A stretch of 64,000 bases of DNA from Margaritifera margaritifera (taxonomy: Eukaryota; Mollusca; Bivalvia; Unionida; Margaritiferidae), in the NCBI GenBank assembly GCA_029931535.1, contig JAQPZY010001610.1, forward strand, positions 434,001 to 498,000, in the 5' to 3' direction. The first letter of the stretch is position 1, and each line of letters begins with the position of its first letter. Shown here in pieces: positions 39,301 through 53,498 of the stretch. Under the pieces are notes generated by a model. That model did no database searches and was not told the origin of the DNA. It saw only the letters and a program-made list of their open reading frames with translations. A program made the translations under genes and the position numbers.

Positions 39301-42300
39301 AATGAATTTTCACAACTGTAATAGCTCTTTACAAGACTGATGGTAATGTCAAAACTGAATAAATGTCCACCAAACATGGTATATATAAAGATTGGTCACA
39401 TGACAGAATGTTCTAGAACATGAGTCATCTTAATGTAATTTTACTTGTAAACAACAATCAACCTTGACCTTAAAATTGAGAAAACATATTGATCAAAACA
39501 ACCTAATTCAAGGACACTAGTTAAACATGTTTTTCCTGATAAACATTAAGATTTAAGCAAATATTAAAGTGAAGAAACATTTATAATTTCCTAAAATATT
39601 TATAATATTATATAAACATCATTCATAACAGTATATAGTGTTACCTTCACCAATAGTAGAGGCATTTAGTGTTACTAATCACCAATAGTAGAGGTATTTA
39701 GTGTTACCCATCACCAATAGTAGAGGCATATAGCGTTAGCCATCACCAATAGTAGAGATATATAGTGTTACCCATCACCAATAGTAGAGGCATATAGTGT
39801 TACCGATCACCAATAGTAGAGGTATATAGTGTTACCGATCACCAATAGTAGAGGCATATAGTGTTACCCATCACCAGTAGTAGAGGTATATAGTGTTACC
39901 CATCACCAATAGTAGAGGCATATAGCGTTACCCATCACCAATAGTAGAGGTATATAGCGTTACCCATCACCAATAGTAGAGGCATATAGCGTTACCCATC
40001 ACCAATAGTAGAGGTATATAGTGTTACCCATCACCAATAGTAGAGGCATATAGTGTTACCCATCACCAATAGTAGAGGCGTATAGTATTACCCATCACCA
40101 ATAGTAGAGGCATATAGTGTTACCCTTCACCAATAGTAGACGTATATAATGTTACCCATCACCAATAGTAGAGAGTTATGGTGTTACCCATCACTAATAG
40201 TAGAGGTATATAGTGTTACCCATCATTAGTTTTAGAGTCATATAGTGTTACCCATGTCCATTCATTCATCAGTTCATCTATTCATTATACCTTGGTTAAG
40301 TTTTACATTTAGGTCTGTTTTCAAGCACTGTAGTGGGGCATCCATCTTCCATGAACACATTTCTAGGTTTTTCATATGCCCACCAAAAAGTGTAGCATAT
40401 AATGTTATGACTTGTGATTGAGGCAATAAAAAATACAGTCACTTGGAGGTCCAGTAGGTCAGAGGTCATGATAGAAAAATAAACAATTGTTTCTGCACAA
40501 TAACCTGAATTCTGCACATTAAATCTTAACCAAACTTTGTATATTGTGTATACTGGAAGTAAGAAAGACATCTAATGATTTTTGACCCAATAGGTCAAAT
40601 GTCATGGTCATGGTCATTGAAGAAGGAAAACTGGATTATTCACAATAACTTTAAATCAACAACAACTACCTTTACCTAACATGGTGGAATGTTTGTACTT
40701 GAAGGACATCTAATGCTGTTTGGATCCAAAAGTCAAGGTCATTATGACCTATATCAAAACTTAGTGGTTTCCAAACAAAAAATTAAATCTTGCATATTTA
40801 CTGTAAGCAAACTTTGTTGATGGATTTCAAATAAGGCATACACAGAAATCAGTTGAATATAGGGCCAAAAAGTAACTTCTGAAATACGCAAATAGGGAAT
40901 CTCTAAATAATATTGTGCAGGTGCATAATGTATCATTAACTGTACTCTTGTTTTCAGACTCTCTAGATTAATAGAGTATTCCTGGGCATAATATTTAATA
41001 TTTTTATATCATTATAGGAATCAAACACTGTTTGCCAAGCTCAAACATGTGCCAGACCATGAAGAAAGAGTTTTAGCTCAAGTGTCCAAAGTCTTTCATG
41101 AGTGTTTTGAGAAACATGTAATCTTAGGAAAATAAGTAAGATTTTTAGCTCCCCTGGCTGTAAGGCCAGGTGAACTTATGGTATGTCCCTCCATCTGGTG
41201 TGCATTATTTGTTGTCTGCTGTGTTGTCCTTCCACATAGATATTTTCAACTTCTAACTTCTCAAAAAATGCTGGCTAAAATCAAGCAAACTTGATAGGAA
41301 TGTTCCTCAGGGTATGCTGTACCAGAGTTATGTCCAGGGTGGCACCCTTATCAGTGGTTTGGTATCTATAACAACCAGATTAGTAAACTTATTTTTGACT
41401 TCTTCTCTAGAATAGCTGGGCCAATTTTAAGCAAACTTGGTGGGAATGTTTCTGAGGACATGCTTTATCAAAATGTTGTCCAAGGGTGCTGCAGTAAAAA
41501 AGGTGTGGCTTAAATATCAACCATCTTGAAAACACATTTTCAATTTCGTCTCCAGAATGACTGAGCTAATTTTGATCAAACTTGGTTGGTATGTTTGTTA
41601 GGACAGGTTTTATCACAATCTTGTCCAGGGTGACTACTGTAGCAACAGTGTGGCTTTCTTAGCAACTGGTTGGAAAACATATTTTCGATTTCATAAGAAT
41701 CTTTAGAATGCCTGAGCAAGTTTTGTTCAATCTTGGTAGAAATGTTTCTTAAGACATGCTTTACAAAAATTATATACAGGCAGGCTCCCCTAACAACAGT
41801 GTAGTTTCCATAGCAACTATAATGAAAACCTACTTTTGACTTCTCTTGAATGGCTAATCCAATTTCATTCAAACTTGGAAGGAATGTTTGTAAGGATTTG
41901 CTCTATCACAATTTTGTTCAGGATGGCTCCCTTAGCAATGGTGAGGCTTCCATATGAACCATATGGAAAACCTATTTTCAACTTTTTCTCCAGAAGCTGT
42001 GGCCAGTTTCAGTCACACTTAGTTGGAATTTTCTCAGGATGTGATCATCAAAATCTTGTCTCGGGTGGTTCCCATATCAATGGTGTAACTTCCTTAGCAA
42101 CCTAGTTGGAAAACCTTTCTTCATCTTTTCCTCTAGAGTGCCAGAGCCAATTTTTTAATCAAAGTTGGTAGGAATGTTTCTTAGAACATGCTTTATTAAA
42201 ATTTTGTCTGGGGTGTCTCCCCTAGCAATGGTTTGGCTTCCATAGCAACCATATGGAACCTATTTTCAACTTCTCTACAATGGCTGAGCCAATTTTGATC

Positions 42301-45300
42301 AAACTTAGCAGGAAAGTTTGTTAGAACATGCTCTATCAAAATTTTATCCATAGTGGCTCCACCAGCAATGCATCAACAGTGTGGCTTCTACAGCAACTGG
42401 GTTGAAAACCTACAAATGATACTTATCTCCATCAAATATGTCAAATTGCTACTAATATGTAACAATGATATCATAGAATGACTTTCTCTCCAAATCTTCC
42501 TCACCATATCAGACCAGATGTTACCAGCAAAAGTTACTTGAAGTAGAAACACATTAAAACAACATGTTAAATACCACCAGTTCCTATTGAATAGCTGGAA
42601 TTTACCCTTTCAATGAAAAGCAACTGCCTTATTACTACATTTGTCTTTTCATACATGTGATTCTACTGGCGGTAGGCCAAAAATACTATTTTAAAGGCCG
42701 TCTACTGCACATGCCATTTTATAGTTGAAATCTACCGCTTTTGAAAATGAAAGATGTTTTTTAAAAATTTAATAAAAAAACAAACACTGTATTGTTATGC
42801 ATTCTATCAACACATTAGAGAAAGCAGTCAGAACCAGTCTACTGGGGACCGGAAATGTTCTACCAGTACAATGACCTGTGCGATGATGCATGGCAGAGTA
42901 ATAGGATTAGAATTGTTAAGGAACAGCTAACATGTGTACATAGCAAGATGTTGATTACCTTATTGTTGTAATTTGTGGAGTTTAAGTCCACATGCGGGAT
43001 GTTTTTTGAGGTGTTAAAAGCAATAAAGGGATCAGAGGTGGTCCAGGATGTCTTCTGAGCCTTTGATGAAAATCGGCCGACCTTTGGCAGAGGGGAGATA
43101 AAATGGAGAGACAGACAATAAAAAATGATTTTGGCATACACACTAGAGTAAGTATTTTGATTTTTGTACTGTTTAATTGTTATTGTATTGTTCAAGATGT
43201 TTTAAGAGGAATATTTAAGGACAGCTCTTACATTTTTTGCTCAATTCATGTCAAAATTCTGAAACGTGTGCTTTCTGCCAATGCTAAGAAACCACAACTA
43301 CAAGCTAAGAAATATTGCAAGTTCAACAATGCTTGGATATCAGAGTTTAAGTGTGTGCAAGCGAGCTGCAAAGGTCCTGAGTTTGCATGTTGTGTTTCAA
43401 TGGTATACAGCTTTTATGTGTTTCATAAACTATTTGAAGTTTTCATGAACATAAATTAAATTCAAGTCCTAGATAAAATATATCAGTTAAAAGTATATTA
43501 CAAGATAATTAATTTTAAAGTTGGGATAAATTATTCATAAAAGTATGAATATATGTTTTCATTGTTTATTTCAAGTCTAAATCAATATATTTTTTTTTTT
43601 TATTTACAGTGGTGAAACTGGCCAACATATTTTCGGATCTAAGCCATGAAGAGAAAGAAGCCCTTGAGGATGAGGCTCAGGAATACATCTTTAGTCCAAG
43701 TTAGGAACTTCCTCCTCGGGGTGAACATAGCTTGGAGGAGTATTTGAGAGCAGTCAGCAACCTTACAAACCCAGCAACAGGAAAACTGAAGTTAGAACTC
43801 TTTGCAGGCTGAGCCTGGTTGTCATGTCATTGCCACATTCTAATGCTGATACAGAGAGGACGTTCTCCATTCTTCACAAAATACCAAGTAATTGAAGGGG
43901 AAATCTGGACTATAGAACTATTGAGAGTCTGTTAAGTGTGAAGCTTAATAATCACAATGAATGTCATCAGTGGTCACCAGACAGTGATCTTGTGAATGAA
44001 ACTAAAAATGCTATTGGATTTTATATAAAAAATCTTTCCAGTGATTTACAAGATAAACAATTCTTCTTTTTTCATTATGTTGTGTTCTACTGATTATTCC
44101 TAACAAACTGCACAGACCCAGATCTGCTGTAATTGAATGAAGATCTGGGTGTAAGTTGTTTGTTCTGCTGATTTGTAGTAACAAACTGTACAGACCCAGA
44201 TCTGCTGGTGCATAATGCAAAGGCAGATGTGGATCTATGCAGTTCGTAGTTGAATCTGACTTATGTGAGAGTATATATAGTAATCAATTAGCATGTGCAG
44301 GTCTTGAGTGCAGCAGGAACTGTTCTGATTAATAAAGAAGATCAGTAACGATATGCAAAGTATTATCTGTTGCACTAGACATAAATATCCTGACACCTAT
44401 CTGTCCTGCTTGGAAAGTATCTGTCCCGCTTGGAAAGTATCTGTCCTGCTTGGAAAGTATCTGTCCCACTTGGAAAATATCTGTCCCGCTTGGAAAGTAT
44501 CTGTCCTGCTTGGAAAGTATCTGTCCCACTTGGAAAGTATCTGTCCCACTTGGAAAGTATCTGTCCTGCTTGGAAAGTATCAGTTTGAATAAATTCAGTT
44601 CTTACAGAACTAACTTGATTTTACATCTTCCATGTGCCCTTCTCCTATGCATGTTTGGTTTGTTTCATCAACAGTCATTCCATCAGAAATGTTTTAAATC
44701 ACTGTTTACAACCTGTATTGAATAAAATAACTTAGAAATGACATTACTGAGAGCCATGTAGGTCATATGATGTGTTAATTAAGATAAAAGTTGGAAAACA
44801 TTCTGTTTACTGTCTATAAATTGTATATTTGTCTTTTTTGACAACCATTAATTTATCAATACTTTAGTAATTTATTTAGTCTGTGAACCTAATTAACTCC
44901 CCTTTCCATAACTAATGTTATAACATATTTAAATTAAAACTTTGATGCAATCTTTGAATCAATATTATCAGCCATAGGATAAGATGCCATTAGCATAGAC
45001 ATGGTTTTCCTTTTTACATGAATCGCAATGCACTTTTAAATATGTTCATTACAAGCAGTTTTTATGCTAATCAATCCCCATATCTTGAGGCTAGTTATTG
45101 ACTGTAGAGTTGTGATATGCTTGTATGAAATAAAAAAAATCCTTTGGGGAAATGAGCGCAGCTTAAATAATATATGAATACAGACTGGCATATTGCATCT
45201 ACCAACTCTGTGCATCCTGCATGTAGTAAGAGGCAAGTAATGGAGGCAACATGTTTGGGATGTGTCCCAAAAGGTTCATGTGGAAATCTTGGACTTTTTA

Positions 45301-48300
45301 AATGAGTGTGGTTTATATGAAAAAGTTAACTTTGTATTTTAAGGATTTAACCCTTTTTTTTTATTTTTTTTTTTTCTTCTTTTTTTTTTTTTTTTTTTTG
45401 CCTTTATCTTTGTTTTTAATACCTATTTTGAGATGTCTAAACCTACTCAGCACTATAACAGGATTATGCTGATGTGCTGTTAAATCCTATATATTCATAC
45501 ATATTTACCATACAGTGGTGAACTACATGGGGATAACAACAACAATTAGGGAGTTTAAGGTTATTTTATTCTGCGTATTTCAGTTCAGTTGCCAAATTGC
45601 ACAGCAAATAACATCCAAAGCTGTGTGATTCAGCAGCCGAAAGTTTCTACTGCAATAGTGGTTTGTGGTTTTGTGAGTTTAATGCCATTTCTCAGCACAT
45701 GATAGGCTGTATATGGTGGCCAGTATATTTGGTAGAGGAAGAACCCAGGAAAAACCTGGGAAGAACCATTGACCCACAGGAAGCTACTGGCAAGCTTTCT
45801 CACATACCCACGTTGGCCGAGCTGAGACTTGAACCCACCCTGGCAGAGGTGAGATGTCAGTGATCTGTAAAGGCCTTAAACCACTCAATCATCTGGGGCC
45901 CCTTATACTGCAATAAATGCAGAAGAAATACCATTAAATTCTTATAGTTGCAATCCTGAACACACATTTACTAAAATTGTTTTTGATTCTTTTGTTTTTA
46001 TCTCTGTTTTCCTTTTTTAATCTTTGAAACCTTGTAATGTAAGAATATTCTCCATTTTTTAAATCAGCTATTTTGGTGTCAAAGAATTTCCACAAAGAAA
46101 AATCCTAGCTAGTTTGACAGTCTTTACATTGGCAAGTTAAAATTAATCAGATATGGTTTTTTTTATTGGACCTAAAGTAACATTTTGAGCAGACCCATCG
46201 ATTTATCATAATGAATTACCGTATGTACTCACTTACAAGTGGAGAAACTGCAAACAACATAGACCTTGATCTACCATCACATAATGCGCTGGTAGATCAG
46301 AATCTATGTTGTTTGTTCTACTGATTACTCCTAACAAACTGCTTAAACCCAGATCTGTCAGTGCATTATGCAATGGCAGATCTGCTTCTGTGCAGTTTGC
46401 AGCTGGACTGGATTTATAAGTGAGTATATATGGCAGCCATTTATATCAATCAAAAAACAGGGAGCATGGATATTAAAGCTGTAAAACATTACATATGGTC
46501 ACATGATCCTCTCAAAAATGGATTGTTTAAGTTTTGCACCACTTCAGGAAAATTGTGGAGAAAACTAAACATATGGGAACGAAGATTAGTCTTGTGATGG
46601 TGTTTTCAAATCCAGCTTTATTTTCTGCATGATTTAAATGTCAGCAGAGCTTTTGTTTCAGTTTTGTTAGCCTAGCAACCTCAAATGCCTCCCCTGCCCA
46701 CCTCTTTGTCACTCGGTCACATACAATTTTGCTATGATTTACTGACTGGAGGGTAGCTTGCAAACTTTAGTTTTTCATTTTTTTATTTCAATTAAGTACA
46801 AAAGATGAATTTACATGTTCAAATCACAAACCATGATGATCCCCATTCTCTTTGCATTCAGTTTCATTAGCTGGTTGCAAGAGTATATTTTTAGCACAAA
46901 AAAAGTATTCATTAAATAGTTAATTCAGAAATATTAACAGCTGATTGGTGATCATATGCTGGTGTTTTGACCCATGAAATTACCCATTACATGAAAAATT
47001 TATATTATTTGCAATTATTTTGTGTGACATAATTGAAATGTTTTGCATACAGGCACATGCAGATTCTTTGCTTGTGTAAAAGGAAATTTTATTGTTGCAT
47101 GGAATATTAATTTCTTCCATGAACATCAGAAATATATTTTAAGTTATGATTGCATATGATGTAAAATGCTGAAGTATTTATACAGAGTAAATGATTAGAG
47201 AATCCAGAAATAGCAAACCAGAAACAAAGTTTTTTTTAAGAGGACCACTGACACAATAATACTATTACTGTAAGAGCTCCCTAACAACACTCTTGCTGCA
47301 CTCACTGTTATTACCATCTTTTCATGAAGACTGCTTATACAATCATTAGCAAATGGACTTTACAGATTCACACACTTGAACTGGATAAAATATATGTTTT
47401 CTGGTAGTGTAGGCACAGACTGTTTTGATCTGTAACATGCTCGTTGGTAAAAAAAAATCAGCATGTCACTGGTCTCTGTCATTTGTCAGCTCTAATACAT
47501 TTCCGAAGCTAATGAGTATCAATGTCTCCTTTTAATATTGTCCAGGAGATCTTAAGCAATGCCTTGGCATGATTAACAACTAGTTCTTCAAAACATTTAT
47601 CATGAAGCATCTTAACCAGATGAATGCTATGGTACATTTATTTATTGATATAATGGGTTATTATATAGTTTTCTCCAATTCTTTAGAGCGCATGATGTCA
47701 GGATGGTTGTGTTAGAAATATGAAATAAGGTCTTGAGGGCAGAATTTTGTGGTTGCCTGTGGGCAACCCTTTGGTTTGATCCAGGGCTTCCACTTGAAAT
47801 GAGAGTTTGAGGATACAGCCATGTTTTAACATCATGCTTACACAGTGAATAGATTTGAATAATTTCATTACAAAAATAATTACTAGATTAAATTCATAAA
47901 CAAATAAGAACGTATTCTAAGTAACTTCAAGACTCTGAAATGCACACTCAAACCTGCTTTGTTTAGTCACTATATAAACTGACCTTAAAAACAGAGAAGC
48001 CTGTTTATTGAAATCAGTTGACATTTGATTGGCCAGTCACTAGCAAAGACCTTCCTTGTATAATTGACCATATTTTCCTGTATACTAGCAGATTGCTGTA
48101 ACGCCTAAGACACAAGCTCATCTTCATCTAATATCTAACTGTTAGGCACTGAATTTAGCAGATAGTTTGAAATTTCAAAATTAGTTTTTTAAAATTTACA
48201 TTATGATATACAGTGCTAAAATAATTTTTTGTTTAGACATGGTCCCAGGGTAAGTGGCTTAAATTTCACTTCCCCAAAGGATCATATTTTTTTACTATCA

Positions 48301-51236
48301 TTTTGACAGTGTTGAAAGTGGTATACTATAAATAAAAAAGAAATTTTTAAAAAATGCATTCAATTTACTAATTTGATGTGTTGATTTGTCTCTCATAATA
48401 GTTTATTTCAGAATTTAAAAAATGGTGTGTGACATTGTCTTCTGAAAAATTTGATTTGATATATTTTCATTACAATCGGTGTTTTCTCCAGATCCTGATG
48501 TAAGTCAGTACTAAGTACAAAACAGTTTATGCTTTACAGTGTTTTCAAACATCAGTTATGTCTGACTTTGTTCACTCAAATTTTGATTTCATTTCACCTA
48601 AAGCAATGTTTTCATTCAGGTCCTGATATCAACCAGTGTCCAATTGCTTTATTAATGTCCTTACTGATTGGATCAGCTGAGTTGATGTCCATAAACATTT
48701 GAAGTTCTTACGACTTTAAACACTTTCTCTTTATACTTTTGATATTGTTCATAAGATCGAAACTTCATTTACATTCTGCTCTAGAGGAGCTCATAACTAA
48801 CACGATTTTCAACAATTTCACAATTTCTGCATTTTCAGGTGTGGAATTCTTGATAATTTTGGCATACACCTCTGTTCTTGAGATCTGACTGTTTGTGTGT
48901 CGTTAACTTTGCCTTTAGGTTGATATACTGTCTGCATATTACTTTTTCATCTTCTTTAGTGAAGAGTGTTCGGTGGACTTGAAGTAGTTTCATTTTCCGA
49001 AACACTGCAAAAATCTCCACATGTTGCTCACACAAAGCTGAAAACAGAAGTTAGAGAGTCCTGGCTCTGTTTTAATTTCAATCAATGAAAACAATAGCTT
49101 CAAGTTTCATATTTAGTTCATGTCAAAGTACAGTGAATGCATCACAATTACAGAAAATACCTATTCCATATATCAGTAGAATCTGCGGCTACAAACTCCT
49201 TGAACTAAATGTAATTTTATCTCTTTTCCTGCTAGCTCAAAAACATTGTCTTGGATGCTATTATAAGTTGCTTAAATTAATTGTCAAATAATGATATAGG
49301 TACTGCTTGATATATTTAACCACTGATTACCCTGTAAGTGCATGTGAGCAAGGACAGCTCATTATTATTTATGATGGACAAGTGAGCACTAATTATAGGT
49401 AACCAATGAAATACAGAGAACAGAAATAGTATTATTCCCCATTCATAAGTCACATGCTTCGCTTTGTACACAGCAAAGCATGTTTATGCTTTTGATGCAA
49501 GTAATCAGTACATCATCATAAAGGTGAGGGGCCTACATGTGCATCTCCAGCAGTGGATTGTTAATAATTTACTAGCGTTTATGAAGAATTTCAATGAAAA
49601 TTGTGAATTTTGTCCGTGTGCCGAAGGTTTTTGCAGGCAAATTAAGTAACACTTGTCTTTTTATTTTGTACAAGTCCCATGGGCAACACACTTGCAATGT
49701 TGGAGGGACCCAATCTAGATTTAAAGGGGCCCAGGGCATCAGGCTATCCAATTTTTTTAGCGCAGATGTATGTATTTGTGGTATAAATGCTTAAAAATTA
49801 TTGTTCATTTCTGTGACTATTAAAGCTTCCTTATCATTTTCCCCAACCATATTGATGAGTCATAAACCTTTCATTCTAACTGCATGACCATTTTGGAATC
49901 CTTTTAAAAATGGATATTTGTTCATTATGGGAAAGGTGAACATATATGAATGATTTTTTGGCCAAGTACCTCAGAAAGGAGGACTTTGTGGGCTTTACTT
50001 TTCTTTGTAAATTTACTGGATTTAGATATCCATGTTACTATGACCAGAACAAAAATACATTATTTTGGAGAATGTATTTGTGCAAATTTAGACAATTATC
50101 AACTTGCACTAAATGTCTTATGTTGTTAACTTGTTTTAAAACACATAAAATATGATCTGAAAGTTTAGATTTTAAAAGTATTATGTGTTTCTTTTTTGGG
50201 TTATTATTATAGAATATTGTCATGAATAATGAATTTTTTTTATTTCTCCCATAAGTTCTTGTTTGGAAGGTGTATATTGCTTTGGGATTTTATGTTACTT
50301 GTGTATTGTGTACAAGTTTTCTGTAGCATGCAAACTGTTCATTGTGTCAACTTGATTTTTGTGTATGACATGTACTTATGTATTGCATATTACTTGATTA
50401 TTGCCTGTCAGTTTTCTTTCTCATTTTAATTGTCCATTATGTAGTACATGTACATGAGTTTTTTATTTCACCTAGATGCAGTGCATTACAATTGTAAAAA
50501 CTTATCTCAATCATTAGATTAGCCTGTTACAACCTTTATGTGGGCGTGTTTATTTGATTCAATATTAATTCACATTCCAACAGTCGTGCTAGTGTCATGT
50601 TTCTCAGAGAACATTATTTGGACTAATCTGTTCGATCTGCTTTCACTTCTTTCCAAGGAAGATAAACAACTGTTTAAAAACACAAAATCAATACATTTAT
50701 GAAATTGCTTGCCAGGGAAAGATCGCCAGGAACTTTAAAAGCTGTGGCTTAACTTGTCCTATCCTTTAATCCCTTGGGATTTGGAATGCTTGATACTGCC
50801 TTAGCAACCTGGCCATAGAATGGTATTGGTGGTAGTATTGGCGTAGGCCAATAGGAAGGCACTTCAGTATGGAGATGGATTATGGTGTATTTAAGTGATG
50901 TTCAGTGCACACCTTGGTAGAAATAGCATAATCAGAATAAGAACAGATTAGTAGAGATTTACCAGATATACATTCTGTTAGGTTCGTCTAGAAATACTGG
51001 GCCCAGTTTCCTGTTGGCACACATTATCTTAGAGTTCTCACTTTCCTTGGCAACTTCTAAACAAATAAAAATATCAGCCATAATTATTACCTGACAACTT
51101 CTGAAGAAAAGAAAAAAAATATTGGCCAAAATTATTACTTGATAATTTGTACAATGTAGTACTACTGCTGTGGCACCCACTGCCATCACTGCTGCTGCTG
51201 TTTTCTTTGCTGATGTGGATCAAGACTCTCTTACAA

Positions 51237-51278
<42 letters not shown>

Positions 51279-53415
51279 TAAATACTTCTACTACAATCAT
51301 AACCACCACAACAAATGAATTACTACCAATAGCACTATCACCTAAATTATGATCCCCAACATTGACACCCACCACTTAAATAACAATTCCTCCAACTTCT
51401 CCTCTTGATATTCCTCCTCCTCTTCTTCCTCCCCTTCCCTCTCTATCTCCTCCCTTTTCTTCATCCTCTTCTTCTTCCTCTGCTGCTTCATCCTCCTTCC
51501 TTTTCTCATCCCCTTCCTCATATCCTTCTCCTCTAAATTAAATACTAAACTACTACCTGTACAACCACCACCAATACCATCACCACTGTGACTACAACTA
51601 CTTATGCTTCTTATACCATCATCTTCTTTAAAACAAAATGCCAAAACTGCCATCATAATCATCTGGGCCATATTTTTAATACCACCAATACAACCACTAC
51701 TAGTACAACTAGTGCTACTAATACTGCAATTACAGCTTAATCTACCACTGTGGCAACTCTCAGTCCATAGTCTACCACTATGGCAACTCAGTTAAAATTC
51801 TACCACTGTGGCAACTCTCAGTCTGGTGTCTACCACTGTGGCAACTCTCAGTCCGGTGTCTACCACTTCTTCTACAACTATAGTCTTATCTTGTTTAGCT
51901 GAGTCTAATTGTTGCCACCAAAAAAATGTGCAATAAAGGTAATTGTCCAATTAGTAGATTTATTTTATGAATCACTTTTAAGAAATCTTTCCTATTTGTG
52001 ACATCATATAAAAGCCATCTCCAGATAAACAGATCCCAAATAAATTAGACGACTGTAATGTGTTACTTCTCATCTTGCTACTCATCCTCCTTCTCCACCA
52101 CCTTTGCTAAGATCATGGTACTTGCAGTGCTCTCCCAACCCCCCACCTGCATTGTATCTATATTTTTCTAATTTCAGGGTTTAATTGATCCTCAGAAAGA
52201 GCTGGAGAAATTCCACAAAAAGTTACAGAAGGAGGAAGAGGCATTGGTCAGTATGGTGAAGAAAACTGAGTCTAAGAAATTCCAGGAACACACTGTCCCA
52301 GAGATTCAAGAGTGTCATTTTCAGAAGGTTAGCATAATTGATAGTTCCACAAATAGCTGTCCATAATCATTTGCATTAAAAAATCATTCTAGATGAGCAT
52401 AATTTCTAAAATCAAAGTGAGTGAAACTTTAGCTAAATCCAATTGAAATTCCGAGTTTTCAAAGGTCCAAGATACTTTAGATTGTTTATTTTTAGTGGAA
52501 TTTGTGGGGTTCTATCAGTATATGGTGACACAAGTTCACCTGGTTTGTGTAATATTGTAATTACTCATGCCAGGCAGCAGCTGTAAACTATAGGTCATGC
52601 CAGGCAGCAGCTGGTAGATTATTGGTCATTCCGGGTAGAGCTGGTAGACTGACTGTTGGTCATTCCGGGTAGAGCTGGTAGACTGACTATTGGTCATTCC
52701 AGGTAGAGCTGGTAGACTGACTGTTGGTCATTCCAGGCAGAGCTGGTAGATTGACTGTTGGTCATTCCCAGCAGAGCTAGTAGACTGACTGTTGGTCATA
52801 CCAGGCAGAGCCGGTAGACTGACTTTTGGTCATTACAGCCAGAGCTGGTAGACTGACTGTTGGTCATTCCAGGCAGAGCTGGTAGACTGACTGTTGGTCA
52901 TTTCAGGCAGAGCTGGTAGACTGGCCATTGGTCATGCCAGGAAGAGCTGGCAGACTGACTGTTTGTCATGCCAGGCAGAGCTGGTAGACTGACTGTCAGT
53001 CATAGCTAATGAGCTAAGGAGGTGCTAGGTAGGATTGATTGACATGGTTGAAGTATTGATAGCTGTCAAGTTCTCTGCTGTTTAGCACTTTATGTCTGTA
53101 GTGTCAGATATTGGCTTTATTCTGAAATTGACATATTTGTGGAAATTCATTGACCTCAGGAAATCAGAGAGTGCTGTCCACTCGTTAGCATAATCTATTT
53201 CTTGAAAATCTGAGTTGTCATTCTGAAATATTTTCCATTAACTGAATCAGGACTTAAAAATAATGTGTGAAAATTTGGCTAAAGTTGGATGAAAAATGTC
53301 AAAGATAGAAATAGTTGAAATCTCTTTAATCTCTCATTATGGTGCATGATGGTTGACTAACAGATCCCACCCTTGACTGAGGGGTAAATTTGGTGTTATG
53401 CATGCTGAAAGTTTA

Positions 53416-53498
<83 letters not shown>

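Larger units (their letters stand above)
32952..39630 (-). mobile_element. Full-length Gmr1-type Ty3/gypsy LTR retrotransposon
   Basis: A complete 6,679-bp element on the - strand. LTRs at 32952-33704 and 38878-39630 are both 753 bp, begin TGTTACG and end CATAACA (TG..CA), and differ at two positions by eye. A GTAT target duplication flanks it (32948-32951 and 39631-39634). It has a primer-binding site, one intact gag-pol frame and a polypurine tract. Pol order is protease, integrase, RT, RNase H: the integrase comes first, as in Gmr1-type elements and unlike ordinary gypsy. No env gene or chromodomain is seen. Everything looks intact, so it inserted recently and may still be active. Confidence 0.95.

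Noticed and set aside
44353..44725. Overlapping open frames reading [18 protein letters not shown] repeats
   Set aside because: 20-bp minisatellite translated; the 60-bp (three-unit) coding period keeps frames open.
51342..51671. Open frame on the - strand rich in E, K, R and M
   Set aside because: It is the reverse complement of a CTT/TCC triplet-rich low-complexity region next to a (CAT)n tract, not a gene.
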